A DNA stretch of 44,692 bases from an uncultured Bacteroidia bacterium (GCA_902767725.1 CACXIM010000015.1:1-44692); one strand, 5' to 3'; positions 1-9,942 are shown, counted from the stretch's first letter. Program-made: numbers and translations. The notes: generated by a model from the letters alone, not told the origin.

Positions 1-1104
1 ATCTTTCTGGTCATCTTCTTCGCCTTCTTTGGATTGCTAGCCTATAAGATGAGCCTGCCCAAGATGCTGAACACCTTCATGCAGACGGCTTACCACCTGT
101 TGCTAGAAACCGTATTCTACATCATGGCCATCTGCGTGCTTATGGGCGCCATCAGCAAGCTGCTCACCGAGTTTGGCGTAGTGCGCCTGTTGGAAAACCT
201 GCTGCGCCCCTTGATGAAGCCGCTCTACAACCTACCTGGCGTGGCTGCCTTGGGCGCTGTGATGACCTTCCTCAGCGACAACCCCGCCATCATCACTTTG
301 GCCCACGACAAGAACTTCAACCGTTATTTCAAGAAGTACCAGCTCGTCTCGCTGACCAACTTCGGCACTGCCTTCGGCATGGGCTTGGTGGTCGTGGCTT
401 TCATGACGGGTCTGGGCTTCGGAAAAGGCGCCTTGGTCGGTGTGGCTGGTGCCGTCATCGGCAGCATCGTTTCTACAAGATTGATGCAACGCTCTACCTT
501 GAAAACTTATCCCGAGTTGGATGCTCCCGTTGACGCAGAGTTTGGCGGGGACGAGCAACAAATCACCTTCAAGAGTGAAGGCGGCATATTCATGCGTTTC
601 CTTAACTCGTTGCTCGATGGTGGCAAGGACGGCGTGAGCATCGGCTTCGCCATCATCCCGGGGGTGCTCTGCATCTCCACCATCGTGATGATGCTCACCT
701 TTGGTGCAGCAGGCGACAACGGCGAATATCTCGGTGTGGCCTACGAAGGCGTGCCTGTCATCAGCTGGGCTGCCAACAAGATCAACATCGTCTTCGAATG
801 GCTCTTCGGCTTTAAGGACGGTGCTTTGATCTCCTTCCCCATGACCGCCCTCGGTGCCGTGGGTGCCGCCATCGGTCTGGTGCCACGTTTCATCACCCAA
901 GGCATCATCGACAACAACGCCATCGCCGTGTTCACCGCCATCGGCATGTGCTGGAGCGGTTTCCTCAGCACCCATGCCGCCATGCTCGACAGCCTCGGCT
1001 ACCGCAAGCTCATCGGCAAGGCCATCGGTGCACACACAGTTGGTGGTCTTTGCGCAGGCATTGCGGCACACTGGTTGTATGTTTTGCTGGCGATGATATT
1101 CTAA
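1..1104 (+). CDS. Gate/nucleoside-recognition-type membrane protein (5'-truncated)
   Basis: The frame is open from base 1, so the start lies outside the window; a TTG at 34 is not a convincing start because coding continues upstream of it as a hydrophobic helix. About 368 residues are visible. The protein is polytopic, with hydrophobic segments at both ends and in the middle. A conserved-looking central stretch (FLSDNPAI, then FGTAFGMGLVVVAF) resembles the Gate domain of nucleoside-recognition and spore-maturation-type membrane proteins. The transported or sensed molecule cannot be read from the sequence. It converges on porV and shares a bidirectional terminator with it. I am fairly sure of an integral membrane protein of this fold and unsure of any specific role. 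Confidence 0.6.
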   Translation: MFLVIFFAFFGLLAYKMSLPKMLNTFMQTAYHLLLETVFYIMAICVLMGAISKLLTEFGVVRLLENLLRPLMKPLYNLPGVAALGAVMTFLSDNPAIITLAHDKNFNRYFKKYQLVSLTNFGTAFGMGLVVVAFMTGLGFGKGALVGVAGAVIGSIVSTRLMQRSTLKTYPELDAPVDAEFGGDEQQITFKSEGGIFMRFLNSLLDGGKDGVSIGFAIIPGVLCISTIVMMLTFGAAGDNGEYLGVAYEGVPVISWAANKINIVFEWLFGFKDGALISFPMTALGAVGAAIGLVPRFITQGIIDNNAIAVFTAIGMCWSGFLSTHAAMLDSLGYRKLIGKAIGAHTVGGLCAGIAAHWLYVLLAMIF

Positions 1105-1109
1105 AATAC

Positions 1110-1140
1110 TGTTGAGACGGTGCATGCACCGTCTCTACTA
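1110..1140. repeat. 31-nt palindromic intergenic repeat, GAGACG family, copy 1
   Basis: This 31-nt element contains a perfect 22-nt palindrome at 1114-1135. Its outer parts (TGTTGAGACG and CGTCTCTACTA) are identical to those of the element at 15400-15430 read on the other strand. The ten central bases differ between copies (GTGCATGCAC here) but stay self-complementary. It begins five bases after the membrane-protein stop codon, just before the terminator. Confidence 0.75.
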
Positions 1141-1150
1141 CAAGGTACAA

Positions 1151-1176
1151 AAAAAGCGGCCCGAAAGCCGCTTTTT
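1151..1176. terminator. Bidirectional intrinsic terminator
   Basis: A 10-bp perfect stem, AAAAAGCGGC with GCCGCTTTTT, closes a 6-nt loop. The A-tract and T-tract flank it on both sides, so it can end transcription of the membrane-protein gene on the plus strand and of porV on the minus strand. Confidence 0.85.
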
Positions 1177-1196
1177 GTTTATCATTATTCTCTTGA

Positions 1197-2444
1197 TTAG
1201 CTCTTCTTGCCACCCATGCTGTAGGTGAGGTTGAAGCGCAGGGTGTTTTCCAAGGGGTTGCTGCCTGCCACTGTGTTGACGGGAATCAGGTAGGAAACAT
1301 CGAGGCCAAACACGTTGTATTTCAATGCGGCGCCTAAGGTGACAAATTTACGGTTGCCCTTCAGAGCGGTCTCGTTGAAATAACCGGCACGCACAGCGAA
1401 GATGTTGTTGTACCAATACTCAATGCCACCGCCAATGTTGATTTCACAAAGCTCCTCATAGAATCTCCCATAGTTGACCAACTCGTGCTTCGAGTTGTAG
1501 CCATAACCCGGGGCATCATAGAAAGACTGAATCATACCTTGAACGACGGAAACGTTGTTGTCGTAGCCGTACAAGATCTGATAGGTACCATCATCATTAT
1601 AAATGGGTTGATTCTGATCGTTTCTGGCGATAACGGGCGGCGTAGGCACCATGAGCTTGGTGAAATCCAAGTTGAAGCCCAAAGAGTTATACTCGTCGAG
1701 TTCAAGCTTCAGGCCTGCACCCAAACGCAGGGTAGTCGGGATGAAGTCGCGACGGTCGGACTGTCCGTTGTAGCTGATCTTACTACCAATGTTGGTGATG
1801 GCGGCGCCCCAAGCGAAGTCGGCATCCATGCTGCTGAACCACTCGACCGGGCGCTTGTAATACACAGCCACATCGGCGGCCACAGAGATACCTGGACGGC
1901 CATAGTCGGACTGATTCTGCGTCAAATCGGAATAGATGAAACGACCTGCCACGGCACCGGCCAGATAATCGCCGAGCATACGAGAATAGGTAGCGTCAAT
2001 GGCCCATTCATTGGGGCTGTATTTACCTAAAAACTCATTATGGCTGTCCCTAAACTCGATTTCGCCACAGCTGAAATAGCGAAGGGTTCCGGCCACAGCC
2101 GAACGATCGTTGATTTTGTATGCCAAAGCCAAATAGGCAAGATTCATGTCAGGGACCAACTGGCGCAACCAAGGGCTATAACCCAAACCACCAGCGAATT
2201 TATCCTCAAGATAAACATACTTGGCGGGGTTGTAATGCATGGAATAGACATCGGGTGTAGTGGCCACACCACAATCGCCCATGGCACCGCCACGTGCATC
2301 GGGGGAGATGGAGACGAATGGCACAGCCGTCGTGATCACGTTTGGCGACACGTTGTAATCTTGTCCGATGTAATTGTTGTTCTGTCCGTAAGAGACTGCC
2401 GCAGCCAACAAAAGGGCGGCAACAAGGAGTTTCTTTACTTTCAT
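1197..2444 (-). CDS. porV: T9SS outer-membrane protein PorV (LptO)
   Basis: A protein of 415 residues in the FadL-like beta-barrel family. In T9SS, PorV binds the C-terminal signal of cargo proteins in the outer membrane and delivers them to the sortase PorU. The start at 2444 gives a clean signal peptide (MKVKKLLVAALLLAAAVSYG, cleavage after YGQ); an upstream in-frame ATG at 2471 would only add nine residues before it. The mature start contains VPFVSISPDARGGAMGD, typical of PorV, and the rest has alternating barrel strands ending in LRFNLTYSMGGK. Length is close to the roughly 390 residues of the Porphyromonas protein. It lies downstream of two porU-like genes on the same strand but 137 bp away with its own -7 box, so it may be transcribed separately. 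Confidence 0.93.
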   Translation of the reverse strand: MKVKKLLVAALLLAAAVSYGQNNNYIGQDYNVSPNVITTAVPFVSISPDARGGAMGDCGVATTPDVYSMHYNPAKYVYLEDKFAGGLGYSPWLRQLVPDMNLAYLALAYKINDRSAVAGTLRYFSCGEIEFRDSHNEFLGKYSPNEWAIDATYSRMLGDYLAGAVAGRFIYSDLTQNQSDYGRPGISVAADVAVYYKRPVEWFSSMDADFAWGAAITNIGSKISYNGQSDRRDFIPTTLRLGAGLKLELDEYNSLGFNLDFTKLMVPTPPVIARNDQNQPIYNDDGTYQILYGYDNNVSVVQGMIQSFYDAPGYGYNSKHELVNYGRFYEELCEINIGGGIEYWYNNIFAVRAGYFNETALKGNRKFVTLGAALKYNVFGLDVSYLIPVNTVAGSNPLENTLRFNLTYSMGGKKS

Positions 2445-2468
2445 ATCCGGTCTTAATATTTGAAATTG

Positions 2469-2476
2469 CAAAAATA
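2469..2476 (-). promoter_or_regulatory. -7 promoter box for porV
   Basis: On the minus strand this reads TATTTTTG, matching the Bacteroidota -7 consensus TAnnTTTG, 25 bases before the porV start codon. No TTTG -33 element at the usual spacing was found, so the call is moderate. Confidence 0.5.
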
Positions 2477-2581
2477 ACGTTTATTCAATTGTCATATTGT
2501 ATTGTCGATGAAAAATAATTTTCAATCGGCCCTTCGATGTTTCGACTTTGATAATCAATATAGGGTTCAGAGGCTTTGGTT

Positions 2582-5500
2582 TTAACGCTGAATGACCATG
2601 CGTTGGCTGACGGTGCGGAAGAAACCTTTTTCGTCAGTCAGTGTAAGACGATAGAGATAAATCCCTGATCGTAAAGGAGTTCCTGAATAGCCACAGCCAT
2701 TCCAGACTATAGGTTCGATGACGCCATCCGTAGACGACACCTTTTTATAAAGATGTTGCACTGGCCTACCCATGATGTCGTAGATCTCGATGTTCACGTC
2801 GAAATCGCCGTCCTCGCCAAAGTGAGCCAAGGTGATGCGAGTCTCCTCGTTAAACGGATTGGGATAGTTGCGAACCTGAGAGAGGAAAAGGTCATCGTCG
2901 ACGACAAACCAAAGGCTGGCTTCAGAGGGGTTGTCCTGCGTATCCCACACCTTTAGGTTGAACTCGTATGTACCTGGTTCAAGATTGCAGAGTGGCAGGG
3001 CAATACGTCCACGTCTGAAGTCATTCAGTGCAGGCTCGTAACGGTCGTTCAGCACCAAATGGTTGCAAGCAGCGAGATTGCTGCTCATGACGATATCGCG
3101 GCCCAAGCTGTATCCATAGTGATAGATGCCTTGGGCATCGTAAAGGTCGGCATAAAGCACGCCCTGGCGCTCCACCGACTGTCCGTTTTCGAATTCTGGG
3201 GTGTTCCAATAGAAGGTAATCTTTGGCCCTTCGTCATCTGGCACCATGACAGGGTCGGTTCCTCCAAGTCGAATCCCGTCGAACTTGCCCATGGCATCGA
3301 CGACACGCAGTGAATCGTAGGCATAAAGACTGACACGAGGGGCTCCCGTTCCTGGTTTGATATCCTTGGGCACTTGGAAAGAGACGTTAAACTTGCCTGC
3401 TGTCACACTAACTTGCCCTTGATAGAGCACATCCTTATGATAATACACATTCCTCGTGCCACCATCATACTTCACCTGCACCTTCGTCTTCTGGTCGTAG
3501 AACCTTACCCACAGTGTGCCATTGAATGCCGCATCGAGGCGTCCATCGGCTTTCCGCACTTCGCCTTCCATTGATACCATGCTCATAGCGTGAAGCTCAG
3601 CGTTGGAAGCAGCGCCAACTGGCATGCCGTTGGTTTTTGTCACAACGACATCATTCTTCGGCATGGGGAAACGCAAAGCCGGGTCACCCAAAAACAGGTA
3701 TCTAATGTTTATATTATTTGTTGGGTTGGTCTGGTTATTATAGTTGAGCAAATTACTCTTGGCCAACCTAACAATATCACCAAACCGCAAGGCATTGCCG
3801 TCATCATCACGTTGCAGGAGAGCAGGAATAAGCGCACGTGTTTGGCGATTGTTATCTGGACCGTATGTGGGGCGGCAGGCTGTAAACATGGCCACGCTAC
3901 CACCCTGCGGATTCAAGGCCATTTGTTCTCCAGCTGAAACCAACAGAGGATTATCGTATTTAGTAAACTCACAGGTAGCAGTATAGACAAATGGCATCTT
4001 ATCGAAGTTGTTGAGCGCATTGATATCGGCATTGGTAAACACGTTTTCGCCGGTCAAACCCTTTACGCCACCATGACCATTGTATAAAAACACCAACGCA
4101 CCTTCGTCAAGAGCACGCATCAAATCGGCATTGGCCCCCGTGTTGACGGTACCACTCGAAGTGTTCGTCAAAGGATAGGCTCCACAATACACCTTTTTCG
4201 CCGTCAACGGAGGGCATAGGGTGTCAATAGAAGCACTATGTCCTTCAATGTAATTCACATACTCCGCTTTTTCGTCGTCGGCCAAAAGCAGCAAGTCGGT
4301 TTTCCATTCGCCGTAGGTAGCGTCCAAATCATCGTAATGCTTAATCTTTCGGAGCATGTTTTCTGCCTCCTCCACAGTGGAAACTGAGATACGCCCCACA
4401 CCGATGTCGACACGACCGATGCAGTTGGCTCCCTCATGATTATCCATCAAGGCAAAGAAATCGTCGGTGGCAAAACTCAGCTCACAATGTGACTCCTCAT
4501 AAGTTTCGTAGGTCGGCACATAGTTCTGTCCATATCCATTGATGTTGCGGAAGTCGAAAGAGGCCCTACCGAACAAGGTCAGATACTTCAGCCGGCCCGA
4601 ACTCCTGCGATACACCATGCGGACAAAGTCGCGGATGCCAGTGGGGTCGGGCGTGCCCGTCGAAAACTCGTTATAGATCTGGTTTACGTCGACCACCACG
4701 CTGGTCAAACCATCCTTTTCAGAATGATAGTCGGCCAAAGCATGTGCCTGTTCAAGGAAGATAGGTGAAGTGAGAATCAGGTTATCAGCCTCGGCAATGG
4801 CATGCACGTTTTGGTTGGCCAAAGCTGTCCAGCTCACAATCTTTCGAGCTGCCTCGGGAATGAACAACACATAGCGCTTCTCAGTCCTTTCGTTGGTGGC
4901 AAAGACCAAGTTGTCGGCGCTCAACACGGCATCTTGCCTTACAGGTTGCATGGGCGAAGTGACCTCCCAAAGCCAAAAATCGTCACTCACATTCTGCACC
5001 CAAACGGCACTCTTATTTGCACCAAACTGGCTCGGCATCAAACGAAAGAGGAAATTGTTGTCCGTGCATTTCAGCTGACGCCAACCATAAATCTCAACGT
5101 AATCCAGATAAAGGAACGTCTTCAGGTCGGCATCACAAGTCAGTCGGAATAGGGCAGTGTCACTATCCAGCACAATTTGTTTCTCGAATGTCGATGGCCA
5201 GCCATAATAATGAATCTTGCACTCTTTTATCGACACATTGTCAACCACATGATTGTCGTTTACCCAAGCGTCATAGTACATTTTATTGTTTTTCGTACGA
5301 CCATAAACCTGGGCGTTCACACGCAACGACTTGCTCTTCACCAAGTTGGGAAACACGAACGGCATAGAAAGCTCCTTGTTTTCTGCCGAGACCAACTCGC
5401 CCCACCAATTCTGGCCAAGGGAATAAGGCGAAAACAACTCTGCCTCATGCCAGACATAATCGGGAAACTCGGTAATAACGGTCGTCGTGTTCTCAACAGA

Positions 5501-6007
5501 AAGCGTTGGCTTCTCTCCCACCCTCACGCCATCAACGCCGCTATCGACACACAAATAATAATAGGTGGTGTCGGAATAATAGTTGCGTTCGCGTTGATAA
5601 GTCTTGTTGACACCATCGACCAATTTCCATCGTGTCGGCTCCTGACCATAGAACAGCACCATGTCACCTTCGTCAAAATGACCATCTTCGGCACCCGAAA
5701 CGGCGATAGCCATTTCCGTCAAGTCATCGGGACGGCTATCCGAGTTTTTTTCCGGCAAAGCGCCAGAAGGATTGCCAAACAACCTGATTTGGTTGGGATT
5801 CAAGGTGCTCATATCGATGCCCATGCCTTGCAAAGTGGCATAATCCAGTTGGTAGGCACCTTCCTGTGTCACCGAAAGGCGATACCAAGTGTGTTCACTC
5901 AGCACCGAATGGTAGGTGTTGTCCTGTGCTCGGCCCATCGAGGTGCCAATCAGTAGCAACAGAACTGCGACAAAGGTTGTTCTTTTGTATTTCATATTCA
6001 TTCTCAT
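2582..6007 (-). CDS. PorU-like T9SS sortase, second copy (C25 family)
   Basis: A protein of 1141 residues with a signal peptide (KRTTFVAVLLLLIGTSMGRA), close in length to the roughly 1158 residues of Porphyromonas PorU. PorU is the gingipain-like (C25) cysteine protease that removes the C-terminal signal of T9SS cargo and links it to A-LPS. The N-terminal module (WYRLSVTQEGAYQLDYATL) is the PorU type. The C25 domain has the expected dyad: H645 in YNGHGG and C679 in TATCEF. The C-terminus (from about PNPFNEETRITL to SQRMVIQR) is a T9SS-type sorting domain. It starts with a 4-bp overlap (ATGA) with the longer porU upstream, so the two are translationally coupled. Which copy is the housekeeping sortase is not decided by sequence alone. 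Confidence 0.88.
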   Translation of the reverse strand: MRMNMKYKRTTFVAVLLLLIGTSMGRAQDNTYHSVLSEHTWYRLSVTQEGAYQLDYATLQGMGIDMSTLNPNQIRLFGNPSGALPEKNSDSRPDDLTEMAIAVSGAEDGHFDEGDMVLFYGQEPTRWKLVDGVNKTYQRERNYYSDTTYYYLCVDSGVDGVRVGEKPTLSVENTTTVITEFPDYVWHEAELFSPYSLGQNWWGELVSAENKELSMPFVFPNLVKSKSLRVNAQVYGRTKNNKMYYDAWVNDNHVVDNVSIKECKIHYYGWPSTFEKQIVLDSDTALFRLTCDADLKTFLYLDYVEIYGWRQLKCTDNNFLFRLMPSQFGANKSAVWVQNVSDDFWLWEVTSPMQPVRQDAVLSADNLVFATNERTEKRYVLFIPEAARKIVSWTALANQNVHAIAEADNLILTSPIFLEQAHALADYHSEKDGLTSVVVDVNQIYNEFSTGTPDPTGIRDFVRMVYRRSSGRLKYLTLFGRASFDFRNINGYGQNYVPTYETYEESHCELSFATDDFFALMDNHEGANCIGRVDIGVGRISVSTVEEAENMLRKIKHYDDLDATYGEWKTDLLLLADDEKAEYVNYIEGHSASIDTLCPPLTAKKVYCGAYPLTNTSSGTVNTGANADLMRALDEGALVFLYNGHGGVKGLTGENVFTNADINALNNFDKMPFVYTATCEFTKYDNPLLVSAGEQMALNPQGGSVAMFTACRPTYGPDNNRQTRALIPALLQRDDDGNALRFGDIVRLAKSNLLNYNNQTNPTNNINIRYLFLGDPALRFPMPKNDVVVTKTNGMPVGAASNAELHAMSMVSMEGEVRKADGRLDAAFNGTLWVRFYDQKTKVQVKYDGGTRNVYYHKDVLYQGQVSVTAGKFNVSFQVPKDIKPGTGAPRVSLYAYDSLRVVDAMGKFDGIRLGGTDPVMVPDDEGPKITFYWNTPEFENGQSVERQGVLYADLYDAQGIYHYGYSLGRDIVMSSNLAACNHLVLNDRYEPALNDFRRGRIALPLCNLEPGTYEFNLKVWDTQDNPSEASLWFVVDDDLFLSQVRNYPNPFNEETRITLAHFGEDGDFDVNIEIYDIMGRPVQHLYKKVSSTDGVIEPIVWNGCGYSGTPLRSGIYLYRLTLTDEKGFFRTVSQRMVIQR

Positions 6008-9000
6008 TTACTTAACACTAATTTTGAGACCAACGTGGCCGTTTCACCATTATCGTTGGTTGCCACGATGCGATAGACATATAGGCCATTACGCAATTCA
6101 GCACCGTTAGCGCCACGCCCATTCCAACGAATGGGTGAAATGCGTGTTGAGGTGCCCGACACCGTCTCGGAGAGCGTGGTCACCCAACGGCCCATGATGT
6201 CATAAATGTATATGTCGACTTTCACATTGTTGCCCACTTGGTTATGGTCAAAAACAAAACTCGTCTCATCCATCACCGGATTGGGCGCGTTAAAGACATT
6301 CTCAATGACCATGCCACTGTTGTTCACCACGGTAAAGTCAATCGTGGCCATGCCTGAGTTGTTGTAAATATCCCAGACCTTAAGCGTCAAAGTGTAATCG
6401 CCATCAGCGAGGTCTTGCAATTTATAGGCGATGGAGCCTTTGCCCGGTTGGTCAAGTTCGGCCGAGAAGTAGTCGTTGAGGCAATAGTTGTTCTTTGAAG
6501 GCCCAGTCAGCGTAGCTATGATGTCGTGTCCTATGCCTGCACCCGTGGTATTGATTCCGCTCTCGTCTTCCACGTATGCCAACAAAAGCGGACTTTGCCC
6601 CGTCAAGCCTCCGTTCACGAAGAGCGTATCATCGATGAAAAGCCTGATTTCGGGACCTTCAACATCCTCGGTAGCCTCGTCATAGAAGCCGCCAATGATG
6701 AACGAATCGCAGCTGCCATTGGCATCAATGTCGTAATCGGTCGCATAATAATTGATCAAGCCTTGACCGAAACGATAGGAAATGTCGCGAGGCACAATGA
6801 AATCGACCTTGAAGTGTCCATTAACAGCTTCGGCTTTACCATTGAAAATCATACTATTACGCAGATTAAAATGATAAACAATACCATCAGCATCCGAAGT
6901 ACCAAATGTGGCAAGTTCCGCTTCCTTGTCGTAAACGATCACATTGACCAAACCATTGAAGTTGGAGGCCACATTGCCCTCCAAATCCTTCACAACACCT
7001 TCAATCTCAACAGGCTGCAAGGCACTAATGGTGTCATGATAAACGGGATAAGTCTGCCAAGTCGAGTCATTGATTTGGATAGAATCCAGATGACTGCCTG
7101 GATACTGCCCATTGATACTCAAGGTCTCCACCTTCCATTTCGGATAGGTCAAACGAAGGGCGGGGTCACCGAAAAACACATAACGCTTCTCATAGAAACC
7201 TCCGTTGGTCTTCGCCATGAAATAGACATCGCCCATACGATAATGCTCGCCGCCATTGATGCGAAACAGGTTGTTGTAGATTCCCTTGGCAAATTCCTTA
7301 TTATTGCCTCCATAGGTAACTCTCGATGTTGTGAACATGGCGATCATGCCTCCGTACTGATTCAAAAAAGCATACTCGCCCAAAGAAGTGCGCTTGTGGT
7401 CGTCGTAACGGCTGAACTCGCAAGTACCCGTAATCATCAACGGATACATAGGGGCGTTACGCCAAGAGTCGACATCTTTCCTTTGTAATATTTTCTCGGT
7501 CGAAAGTTGCACCTCACCTCCATGTCCGATATAGTTGAGCACCAATGTGCCTTTTTCAATCCGGCTGTTAATGGCGGCATTCACATCAGGGGCGACCTCG
7601 CCCCCAGGAGCGCTGATTTGCTGATAGGCATCCAAATAAATCTTGTCAATCACAACCCCATCGCCGCCGGCACTCTTAATCATACCAGCCAATTCCTCAG
7701 CGTTTGTCACGAAACCACCTTCATCATCCGTAAAAAAAGTGACCGTATTGCGCCAAGGCTGCATGGTAGAGGCATCTTTTACGACATATCTTTCCACCTT
7801 GTCAACCATTTGGGCAGCTTGTTCCGCAGTTTGCACTGGGAAACGTCCCACACCAATGTCAGCCAAAGACTGGCCGATGTTGCCTTCGTTTTCATCCATA
7901 CAACCGAAATAATCGTCGGTGACATAAGTGCCGCTTGGATCCAGTGAAGATTCCGTTTCAAAAGAAGGCACGAAATCCACGATGCCATCACGGTTCTTAT
8001 AGTCGTAGGAGCAGTCACCCAAAAGCAACAGATACTTGATTTTTCGGCCAGGATTGCTGTCGAGATATAGCATACGGCAGAAGTCGCGAATGGCACTGAC
8101 ATCTTTAGCACCGCACGAAAACTCATTATAGACCTTTTCCGGTGTCGTGACCAAAACGTTCAAGTCGGGATCAATACGGTTATGGAGGGCTTGCAAACGT
8201 TCGGCCTGTTCCATGAAACCTTCGTAAGTCAGAATAACGAAGTCCACGTCACGAATGCCATGAAGGTTCTGGTTGTCGACCTTGCCAACGGCTTTGGCCG
8301 AGCAATACGAGCTGCCGTTGTGCGCCACAAACTCGTTTTTGCGGTCGCCAATGGCTTTAAAACTATAGGTGGAGCCATTAAGTTGGCCTTTCACGACGGT
8401 AGGATTCGTCGGATTGCTCACATCCCACACCTGGGTTTGTTGCGAGGCACCAGCCAGTCGATATTCGTAGGTCATACTAGAAACAAACGCCTCTGGGTTG
8501 CGGAACGACATCTGTCCACCCATGAACGACAGCTGGCGCCAGGCATTCACGAGGATATAATCCACATAACCCTCAGAGGTAGTCGTGGAGCCTTGTGAAG
8601 CATGTTTCAACGTAACGCGAACATTCTCGCCTGTGGGCTTAGTGCTGACCCACCCCCCAACATCATAGCCATAAGGATCCTGTGTTGAGGAAGTCGTAAC
8701 TTTTATCGAATATTGTGCATGTTGCACATTGCCGACCAACACCGCGAAACTGGCTGGCTGGAAATTGCGTCCTGCCAAAGCCGTTTTCACGGAGCAATGC
8801 CTAGAAGTGATAACATTGGGGAAATTGAAATCAAAGCTTTGGGTTGAGGCATACTCCATCTTGTCGCCATAATAGGCACGACCCATGTGGTTAAGATTGT
8901 ACTGGTCTTTTTCATGCACTTGATAATCAAGAAATTGATTAACGACTTCATCGGCGCTTCCTGAAATCTGGTTGGCCTCTGCAACACGCTTGCCCTGACC

Positions 9001-9870
9001 CAATCCCACGACAACGAAGGCGTATGCATAGTCGTCGTAAAGGTTTTGAGTATGGGTATAAGCCACACGATCGGTCTCAAGCTTCCAGCAAACGGGACCG
9101 CGACCGTAAAAAAGGATGTAATCATTATTGTCGAAGCGTCCGTCGGCCTCGCCCGAAACATAGATGGGCACTTCCACCAGGTCGTCGGGACGTTCAGAAA
9201 TATTCAGCTCTGGCAACACCCCACCACCATTGTGATAAATGCGGATTTGACGTGGGTCAAGTTGGGTCACATCGATGCCCAACTCACTGAGGTCGGAAGC
9301 TGTCAGCTTATAAATGCCCGTTTCGGGAAGGGCAATTTTGTACCAATCGCCCGAGGCCATGGCCGAGCGTGTTGCAAATGTCGGATTCGACTTTGTGGCA
9401 CTTAGATCAGGAGTAAGCGTAATCGCAAGCGTAGCAGAAATGAGTTTCTCATATTGATCACCCTTTTGGCGGAAAGGCACGATGCGCACCGAAAGCATAG
9501 CCTCGTCGCGCGAGCGGAGTGGCAATGTATTCACCTCAAAATCAGCGTTGTAAACATAGTTGCGTGCCACTTGCATCTCAGCATCAGAAAGCGGTTCGGC
9601 TTTGACATTCAAGCATTTCACCTCTACCTTCACCGCATCATCGTAAATAGGCAAAGACTGATAGAACACAGGCATGACACCTTCGTACACACCCGATTCC
9701 AAGTCTATATAATATAAGGTATCTGACGCGTTACGTTGTTCAGCCACCCCGCCCCATTGCAAATGGATAGCATGATTCATCTTCATTTGTCCCCAAAGAG
9801 AATAAGGGACAAGGAGGATAAAAGCCATCAGAAAAAGAGCCAGATTCAACTTTATATCACGATGCAACAT
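6004..9870 (-). CDS. porU: T9SS sortase PorU, long copy (C25 family)
   Basis: A protein of 1288 residues, first gene of the minus-strand T9SS run, with an N-terminal signal sequence (NLALFLMAFILLVPYSLWGQ). An extra N-terminal region of about 170 residues precedes the PorU module (SGDWYKIALPETGIYKLT), as in the longer flavobacterial PorU. The C25 protease domain follows, with FVPSFETES, the catalytic H783 in YIGHGG and C817 in TGTCEF. The C-terminus (APNPVMDETSFVF through TLVSKLVLSK) is a type A T9SS domain, which PorU itself keeps. It sits divergent to gldJ, the neighbour expected for porU in flavobacteria. Both catalytic residues are present in both copies, so this is a duplication without obvious decay. 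Confidence 0.93.
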   Translation of the reverse strand: MLHRDIKLNLALFLMAFILLVPYSLWGQMKMNHAIHLQWGGVAEQRNASDTLYYIDLESGVYEGVMPVFYQSLPIYDDAVKVEVKCLNVKAEPLSDAEMQVARNYVYNADFEVNTLPLRSRDEAMLSVRIVPFRQKGDQYEKLISATLAITLTPDLSATKSNPTFATRSAMASGDWYKIALPETGIYKLTASDLSELGIDVTQLDPRQIRIYHNGGGVLPELNISERPDDLVEVPIYVSGEADGRFDNNDYILFYGRGPVCWKLETDRVAYTHTQNLYDDYAYAFVVVGLGQGKRVAEANQISGSADEVVNQFLDYQVHEKDQYNLNHMGRAYYGDKMEYASTQSFDFNFPNVITSRHCSVKTALAGRNFQPASFAVLVGNVQHAQYSIKVTTSSTQDPYGYDVGGWVSTKPTGENVRVTLKHASQGSTTTSEGYVDYILVNAWRQLSFMGGQMSFRNPEAFVSSMTYEYRLAGASQQTQVWDVSNPTNPTVVKGQLNGSTYSFKAIGDRKNEFVAHNGSSYCSAKAVGKVDNQNLHGIRDVDFVILTYEGFMEQAERLQALHNRIDPDLNVLVTTPEKVYNEFSCGAKDVSAIRDFCRMLYLDSNPGRKIKYLLLLGDCSYDYKNRDGIVDFVPSFETESSLDPSGTYVTDDYFGCMDENEGNIGQSLADIGVGRFPVQTAEQAAQMVDKVERYVVKDASTMQPWRNTVTFFTDDEGGFVTNAEELAGMIKSAGGDGVVIDKIYLDAYQQISAPGGEVAPDVNAAINSRIEKGTLVLNYIGHGGEVQLSTEKILQRKDVDSWRNAPMYPLMITGTCEFSRYDDHKRTSLGEYAFLNQYGGMIAMFTTSRVTYGGNNKEFAKGIYNNLFRINGGEHYRMGDVYFMAKTNGGFYEKRYVFFGDPALRLTYPKWKVETLSINGQYPGSHLDSIQINDSTWQTYPVYHDTISALQPVEIEGVVKDLEGNVASNFNGLVNVIVYDKEAELATFGTSDADGIVYHFNLRNSMIFNGKAEAVNGHFKVDFIVPRDISYRFGQGLINYYATDYDIDANGSCDSFIIGGFYDEATEDVEGPEIRLFIDDTLFVNGGLTGQSPLLLAYVEDESGINTTGAGIGHDIIATLTGPSKNNYCLNDYFSAELDQPGKGSIAYKLQDLADGDYTLTLKVWDIYNNSGMATIDFTVVNNSGMVIENVFNAPNPVMDETSFVFDHNQVGNNVKVDIYIYDIMGRWVTTLSETVSGTSTRISPIRWNGRGANGAELRNGLYVYRIVATNDNGETATLVSKLVLSK

Positions 9871-9942
9871 TATACTTATTACTTAATATTCAATTAGTTA
9901 TAACAATTGTTCCTTTTTAAAATACACTATTATATAAGGAAA

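Noticed and set aside
232-1125. Long open frame on the minus strand opposite the membrane protein gene
   Set aside because: It has odd composition rich in H, D, E and G and no domain; it mirrors the codon pattern of the real gene on the plus strand.
5177-7488. Plus-strand open frames of 250-320 codons opposite the porU genes
   Set aside because: They are antisense to clearly coding PorU domains and lack start context, signal or known motifs.
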